Of a stretch of DNA of 64,000 nt, positions 59,573-64,000 are shown in pieces. The notes beneath the pieces were generated by a model. It was not told the DNA's origin, did no database searches, and saw only the letters and a list, made by a program, of their open reading frames with translations. Position numbers and translations under genes: made by a program. Source of the stretch: Micromonospora arborensis (GTDB lineage: Bacteria; Actinomycetota; Actinomycetes; Mycobacteriales; Micromonosporaceae); contig NZ_PYBV01000013.1 of NCBI RefSeq assembly GCF_003205615.1, positions 1 through 64,000 on the forward strand, written 5' to 3'. Position 1 is the first letter of the stretch. Every line of letters begins with the position of its first letter.

Positions 59573-59812
59573 ATGAACGACATCCGCACAACGCCGTCCG
59601 TCTCCGCCCACTCGTTGGCGGACGCCCCGTGGCGTACCAGCACACGCAGCCAGACCTCCAACTGCGTGGAGGTCGCCCCACTGGCCACCGGCCCGTCTGC
59701 GGTCGCGCTGCGCGACAGCAAGGACCGAGGCGGCCCGGTGCTGTTGTTCAACCGGGCCGGCTGGCTCGGCTTCATCACCGGAGCGAAGAGTGGCCAGTTC
59801 GATCTGAACTGA
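59573..59812 (+). CDS. DUF397-family small protein
   Basis: The 79-residue protein has the DUF397 layout: WRTSTRSQTSNCVEVAP, VALRDSKDRGGPVLLF and a C-terminal WLGFITGAKSG. It starts at ATG 59573 with an AGGAG SD. It lies 74 bp after the XRE/DUF5753 regulator, a very common partner gene; the pair is thought to act together, in morphology or secondary metabolism in streptomycetes. Confidence 0.9.
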   Translation: MNDIRTTPSVSAHSLADAPWRTSTRSQTSNCVEVAPLATGPSAVALRDSKDRGGPVLLFNRAGWLGFITGAKSGQFDLN

Positions 59813-59824
59813 CCCGGTGACCCG

Positions 59825-59858
59825 GACGGGGCCGTCGGCGTATGCCGGCGGCCCCGTC
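59825..59858. terminator. Hairpin terminator after DUF397 gene
   Basis: GACGGGGCCGTCGGC and GCCGGCGGCCCCGTC pair over 15 positions (one mismatch) with loop GTAT, followed by TCGTTT. Thirteen bp past the stop. Confidence 0.75.
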
Positions 59859-60021
59859 TCGTTTGCCCGCCCACGCCCGCTGAGCAGCCATCGGATGATC
59901 GGACGAGGCTCAAAACCGATAGGCGCGTTTGCGTTGCTGGAATGAACACGCGGCGTAACATGGCCCTCGAATACGTGGAACTTCCACACTGGCTCATCTC
60001 GCGGTTCATCCGGAGACCCTC

Positions 60022-60297
60022 ATGCGGTTCCTGATCGTTCGCACCGACATCCGCACCGTCGCCGACGGGGACATCGCCGCCGCCTGGGCGGACGGCCATC
60101 GACTTCGCGACGAGACGACCACGCCCGAGCCGCGACGGCAGATCGTGCACGCCGAGGACCGGGACGCCGCACTACTGCTGGCCCGCGCCCTGGCCACGGT
60201 CGGCGCGGTCCGCGCCGGCAAGCAACGGGTCAAGGTCCTGCCGCTGAGCGAGCCCCGACCCGCCTTCCGCAACAGACCAGGCCGCACCGGCCCCTGA
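60022..60297 (+). CDS. Hypothetical 91-residue protein
   Basis: ATG 60022 follows a CGGAG SD. The protein begins MRFLIVRTDIRTVADGDIAA and has a basic C-terminus (KQRVKVLPLSEPRPAFRNRP). Alternating hydrophobic residues suggest an alpha/beta fold (RQIVHAEDRDAALLLARALA). No family is recognised and no neighbour suggests a role. Confidence 0.6.
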   Translation: MRFLIVRTDIRTVADGDIAAAWADGHRLRDETTTPEPRRQIVHAEDRDAALLLARALATVGAVRAGKQRVKVLPLSEPRPAFRNRPGRTGP

Positions 60298-60424
60298 TTG
60301 CACCGGACGTCCGTCGTGGTCGGACCGGCTCCCCCGCCGCGTTACTCGCACCCGCCGACCACGACGGCCCGTGTTCCCGGCCCGTGACCGCCGCGGCAAC
60401 GGCGGCCACGGGTCGGGACCGTGC

Positions 60425-61384
60425 TCACCGGTCGGCGTCCACCCAGCCGTCCAGCCAACGGTGGATGAGAAACAGCGCGATCGACGACGGTGGCGGCAGG
60501 ATCAGCCGGGCCCCGTCGCCCACGTCCACCGTCTGCCCGGCCAGCGCCGCACCGATCTCCCGGCGGGAGAACCACCGGGCGTACGCGATCTCGGACGGGT
60601 CGACCTGCACCGGATCGGTCGGGTCCGCGGTGGCCAGGAAGCCGAGCATCAGCGAACCGGGGAAAGGCCACGCCTGGCTGCCCACGTACCCGATGCGCTC
60701 GACGGCGATGCCCACCTCCTCGCGGACCTCGCGCAGCACGGCGGCCTCCGCCGACTCGCCCGGCTCGACATAGCCGGCCAGGCAGGAGTAGCGCCGACCA
60801 CCCGGGGTGCCCGGCCAACTGGCGTTGTTGCCGAGCAGGCAGCGCCCGTCCGGGCCGTCCACGCCGTCGTGCACCAGCACGATCATCGCCGGATCGGTAC
60901 GCGGCCAGATCCGCCCACCGTTGCGGTCCACCCGGGACCAACCGGCCTCGTCCATCGCGGTCGGTGCCCCGCTGCTCGTCGAGTAGCCGTGCCGGGTGTG
61001 CCAGTTCACCAGCGCCAGCGCGGTGGTGAAGATGCCGGCCTCCCGGTCGGCGAGCAGGTGACCCACCTCGCGCAGGTTGACCGCCCGGGTCCCCGGTAGC
61101 TCCGGCAGCGGCGCGTCGACCGCGAAGACCGGCACCCCGTCCGGCTCGACACCGAGGAACATCGCCGTCGACTCGGACCCGGCGGGCACATCCGCCGAGC
61201 CGAACAGCACCAACGCCGGAGGCGACGTGCCCGCACGGGCCAGCGTCCGCCCCTCGTTGGTCGAGTCGAGCAGCAGCACCCGGGCACGCAGCCACGCCTC
61301 GGTCAACCACTGCGCGTCACCCCGCCGGTGTGCCGCCCGATCCAGCGTGGTCCGGGCCAACGGCGGCGCCGCCTCCCCGCTCAC
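60425..61384 (-). CDS. nudC: NAD(H) pyrophosphatase NudC (zinc-less variant)
   Basis: This 319-residue Nudix enzyme has the Nudix box GYVEPGESAEAAVLREVREE and the NudC motif SQAWPFPGS, which selects NAD(H). The cysteines that bind zinc in E. coli NudC are missing: the equivalent region reads RHGYSTSSGAPT. The family hydrolyses NADH to AMP and NMNH and can remove NAD caps from RNA. Its start overlaps the end of the upstream peptidase gene (ATGA). Orthologous position to Rv3199c. Confidence 0.9.
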   Translation of the reverse strand: MSGEAAPPLARTTLDRAAHRRGDAQWLTEAWLRARVLLLDSTNEGRTLARAGTSPPALVLFGSADVPAGSESTAMFLGVEPDGVPVFAVDAPLPELPGTRAVNLREVGHLLADREAGIFTTALALVNWHTRHGYSTSSGAPTAMDEAGWSRVDRNGGRIWPRTDPAMIVLVHDGVDGPDGRCLLGNNASWPGTPGGRRYSCLAGYVEPGESAEAAVLREVREEVGIAVERIGYVGSQAWPFPGSLMLGFLATADPTDPVQVDPSEIAYARWFSRREIGAALAGQTVDVGDGARLILPPPSSIALFLIHRWLDGWVDADR

Positions 61385-62733
61385 GACAACGGCTCGGTGT
61401 GGACGGTGGTCAGCGCGGACAGCCCCGGCGTGACCCGCTCTGCGTCGCCGAGCACCACGATCGCCGCACGGGCCGGCGCAAGGTATCGGGCCGCCGCCTG
61501 CGCGACGTCATCGATGCTCGCCTTCGCCAGCCTCGCCGCGTACTCGGCGAGGAAGTCCAGGCGCAGCCCGTTGCCCGCGTACGCGCTGGTCAACGCCGCC
61601 AACCCGGCCTGGGTCGACATGCCGAGCTGGAGGGTGCCCAGGGCGTACTGACGGGCCTGCTCCAACTCCTCCGGCTTCGGCGGCAGCGACGCCAGCCGAC
61701 CCAGCTCGTACGTCGTCTCGAGCAACGCCGGGCCGGTCACCTCGGTGGCCACCTCGGCGGCGGCGACCAGCACCGACCCGGCGACCGAGTGCTCGATCCC
61801 CGAGTGCGGGCCGTACGTGTAGCCCTTGTCCTCGCGGATGTTCTCCACCCACCGGGAGGAGAAGTAGCCGCCGAAGATCAGGTTGGCCAGTTGCAGCGGG
61901 GCGTGGTCGGGGTCCGTGCGGGACACCGCCGGAAGCGCGATCCGCAGCGAGGACTGCACCGAGCCGGGCCGGTCGACCAACAGCAGGGGCCCCGGCTCCA
62001 GCGGCGGGGTCGCCGGCAACTCGGCGGTGCGCCCAGCGCCCGCCCAACCGCCGAGGGCGCGCTCGGCCGCGTCCAGGGCCTTCTCCGGCTGCACGTCGCC
62101 GACCAGCACCAACTGCGCACCGGCCGGGTGAACACGCTCCGAGTGCAGGGTGCGCAGCGCCGCCGGCCGGACGGCGCGGATCTGGCCGGGCTCCGGGGTC
62201 TGGGTCGCGTACGGGTGCCGGCCGTAGACCCGCTTCAGCAGCGCCTCTCGGGCCAGGTGCGCCGGCTGACTCTGCGCCACCTGGATCCGGTCGACAAGTC
62301 GGTCCCGTTCGGTGGCCACCTCGTCGCTGGGATAGCTGGCGCTGGTCAGCACCTCGGCCAACAGCTCCAGCATCCGGTCCAGACCAGTGACCAGGCCGGC
62401 ACCGGAGAGCATCAGCCGGTCCGGGTCGACGCCCGCGGAGAGCCCGCCACCCACCTTCTGCAACTCGGCGGCGATCTGCACGCTGGTCATCGACTCGGTG
62501 CCGGACAACATGGTCTGCGAGAGCATCGCACCGCGGGCCAGGTGGACCCGACCGAACGGGACCCAGAGCCGCAACTCGACCAGGGGCACGGCGGGCCGGC
62601 GTACGGCGATCACGGTGAGGCCGTTGCGCAGCGTGCGCTCGGCCTGCTTGGGCACCTTGAGCTTGCGGGTCGGGCCGAGCGGGGGCAGCGTTCGTGGCCC
62701 GGCGGAAGCGGTGGTGGCAGTAGCAGTGCTCAT
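61381..62733 (-). CDS. M16 peptidase family protein, non-catalytic type
   Basis: The 450-residue protein has the M16 fold (SSRWVENIREDKGYTYGPHS region) but the zinc motif HxxEH is replaced: the corresponding segment reads MLSQTMLSGTES. It is probably the inactive partner subunit of the catalytic M16 peptidase encoded just upstream, as in bacterial PMPCB-like heterodimers. Its start overlaps the upstream stop (ATGA). Confidence 0.85.
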   Translation of the reverse strand: MSTATATTASAGPRTLPPLGPTRKLKVPKQAERTLRNGLTVIAVRRPAVPLVELRLWVPFGRVHLARGAMLSQTMLSGTESMTSVQIAAELQKVGGGLSAGVDPDRLMLSGAGLVTGLDRMLELLAEVLTSASYPSDEVATERDRLVDRIQVAQSQPAHLAREALLKRVYGRHPYATQTPEPGQIRAVRPAALRTLHSERVHPAGAQLVLVGDVQPEKALDAAERALGGWAGAGRTAELPATPPLEPGPLLLVDRPGSVQSSLRIALPAVSRTDPDHAPLQLANLIFGGYFSSRWVENIREDKGYTYGPHSGIEHSVAGSVLVAAAEVATEVTGPALLETTYELGRLASLPPKPEELEQARQYALGTLQLGMSTQAGLAALTSAYAGNGLRLDFLAEYAARLAKASIDDVAQAAARYLAPARAAIVVLGDAERVTPGLSALTTVHTEPLS

Positions 62734-64000
62734 CGGGCGCCTCCGGCAATGACCTCGATCGCGGCCCGGCGCTCCGGGCGCAGGGTGGCCGCGGCGGCCC
62801 GGACCTGCTCCTCGGTGACCTCGCCGACCAGCCGGGGCAGCTCGTTGAGCAGGCCCGGTTCGCCGCGTTGCTGCTCCAGCACCGCCATCCGCAGCGCCCG
62901 GCCGAGCACCGCGTCGGTGTCCCGTAGCAGGTGGGTCGCCATCCGGGCCTGGGTACGGGCCAGCTCGCCGTCGGTCAACCCGTCGCTGGCCAGCCGGTCC
63001 AGCTCCTCGTCGATGGTGCGCAGCACCTTGTCCACGTCTCCCCCGGGTGGCAGGTGCGCCTGCAACAGCAGTGCGGTGGGATCGCGTACGTCGAACGGGT
63101 CGCCCATGAAGCCGAGGTAACCGCCGAGGCTGGTCACCGTGCGGTCACGCTGCACCAGGCGCTCGACCAGCCGCGACGCGTCGCCGTCGGTGAGCACCTC
63201 GGCCAGCACCACGTACGGCAGGTAGCCGGCGAAGTCGGTGATCGGGTCGGGCACCCGCCAGGCGCCGGCCACCGCCGGCAGCGGTGCCAGGGCATCGGTG
63301 TACGAGGTACGCCGCTCGGCGGTCAGGTCGGGCTCGGTGAAGTCGGGCCGCTGCGGAGCCGGCCGGGCCGGGACGTCGCCGAAGTGGCGGTTGACCAGTT
63401 CGGTCGCCTCGGCCACGTCGATGTCACCGCTGACGGCGAGGACCGCGTTGCCGCTGGCGTAGTAGCGGCGGAAGAAGTCGGCGGCGTCGGCGACGGTCGC
63501 CGACTCCAGATCGTCGAAGGAGCCGTAGCCGTCGTGCGCGTTCGGGAAGGTGTCGAACATGACCGGCGGCAGGGTCAGCCAGGGGAAGCCGCCGTACGGC
63601 CGGTTGAGGACGTTGACCCGGATCTCCTCCTTGACCACGTCGACCTGGTTGCGCAGGTTCTCCTCGGTCAGCCGGGGGCCGCGCATCCGGTCCGCCTCCA
63701 GGAACAGCGCGCGTTCCAGCGCGTTGCTCGGCAGCGTCTCGAAGTAGTCGGTGTAGTCCAGGTGGGTGGAGCCGTTGAAGGTGCCACCGGCACCCTGCAC
63801 ATGCCGGAAGTGGGCCAGCTTCTCCAGGTTTTCCGAGCCCTGGAACATCAGGTGCTCGAAGAGATGGGCGAAGCCGGTGCGCCCCTCCGGCTCGGAACGG
63901 ATGCCGACGTCGTAGACGACCGCCACCCCGATCACCGGTGCACTGCGATCGGGGGTGAGCACCACCCGCAGGCCGTTGTCGAGGGTGAACCGCTCGACCG
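62730..64000 (-). CDS. M16 family zinc peptidase, catalytic (runs off the window)
   Basis: The open frame continues to the window edge. It contains the inverted zinc motif HLFEH (in FAHLFEHLMFQGS) and the distal glutamate region downstream, so it should be active. Residues before the visible LTPDRSAPVIGVAVVY start (reading RFTLDNGLRVV) show that the true N-terminus is just outside. Together with the next gene it forms a peptidase pair, possibly co-transcribed with nudC. Confidence 0.9.
   Translation of the reverse strand, partial: VERFTLDNGLRVVLTPDRSAPVIGVAVVYDVGIRSEPEGRTGFAHLFEHLMFQGSENLEKLAHFRHVQGAGGTFNGSTHLDYTDYFETLPSNALERALFLEADRMRGPRLTEENLRNQVDVVKEEIRVNVLNRPYGGFPWLTLPPVMFDTFPNAHDGYGSFDDLESATVADAADFFRRYYASGNAVLAVSGDIDVAEATELVNRHFGDVPARPAPQRPDFTEPDLTAERRTSYTDALAPLPAVAGAWRVPDPITDFAGYLPYVVLAEVLTDGDASRLVERLVQRDRTVTSLGGYLGFMGDPFDVRDPTALLLQAHLPPGGDVDKVLRTIDEELDRLASDGLTDGELARTQARMATHLLRDTDAVLGRALRMAVLEQQRGEPGLLNELPRLVGEVTEEQVRAAAATLRPERRAAIEVIAGGAR

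Overview
The window is high-GC actinobacterial DNA, most likely from Micromonosporaceae (Micromonospora/Salinispora type). Evidence: GTG, TTG and ATGA-coupled starts are common; there are three WhiB-family genes, a SigR/RsrA pair, mycoredoxin, Ni-superoxide dismutase and the 24-residue ribosomal protein bL37. From memory, two stretches match the gene order of Mycobacterium tuberculosis: whiB1-pdtaS-BCCP-rshA-sigH-SRAP-aroA-rsgA (around Rv3219-Rv3228), and UPF0182-PDZ protease-DUF2342-ThiF-ABC1-whiB7-uvrD2-mycoredoxin-nudC (around Rv3193c-Rv3199c). Most of the window is therefore conserved chromosomal core, not a mobile island. I saw no transposase, integrase, CRISPR array, rRNA or polyketide/NRPS cluster.

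Layout. 1-6150: end of an alpha/beta hydrolase, a palindrome plus poly-G element, an MDR oxidoreductase, malic enzyme, divergent sodX and sodN, and a lipid-kinase gene. 6150-12330: whiB1 with a CRP-like box in its leader, then a sulfite-assimilation operon on the minus strand (leader peptide, sir, zinc-ribbon protein, cysH, sirB-like chelatase), then a GT-C glycosyltransferase. 12400-20110: PdtaS-type kinase, SIS protein, TPR protein, MFS exporter with divergent TetR, and an acetyltransferase. 20105-28430: BCCP, bL37, rsrA-sigR with an autoregulatory-type promoter, hydrolase, WhiB, SRAP, aroA, rsgA, hisN and a DMT transporter. 28480-40270: GT4, SDR, STAS/HATPase protein, DUF5709, a two-component system, prs, glpK, purC and a sugar-binding lipoprotein. 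40660-41860: two initiator tRNA genes and a frameshifted sigma factor. 42046-49900: UPF0182, PDZ-Lon protease, DUF2342, a minisatellite block, a CofC-like protein and a YgjP-like peptidase. 50424-64000: DUF5679, ThiF-like and ABC1 genes, the whiB7 locus with a complete attenuator, uvrD2, mycoredoxin, an MFS gene, XRE/DUF397, nudC and an M16 peptidase pair that runs off the end.

How the genes work together. Redox and sulfur stress are strongly represented: sigR-rsrA and mycoredoxin for thiol stress, sodN/sodX for superoxide, WhiB iron-sulfur regulators, and sir/cysH/sirB for making cysteine. The most informative non-coding structures are cis-regulatory: the whiB7 leader (82-codon uORF, antiterminator, Rho-independent terminator, WhiB7-type promoter), the sir leader peptide with a possible SD-masking hairpin, and a SigR-type promoter that would make a longer SigR isoform. 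Several intergenic regions carry 71-76 nt palindromes; two of these sit directly downstream of strongly C-rich (mRNA sense) tracts that begin at a stop codon, an architecture I do not recognise.
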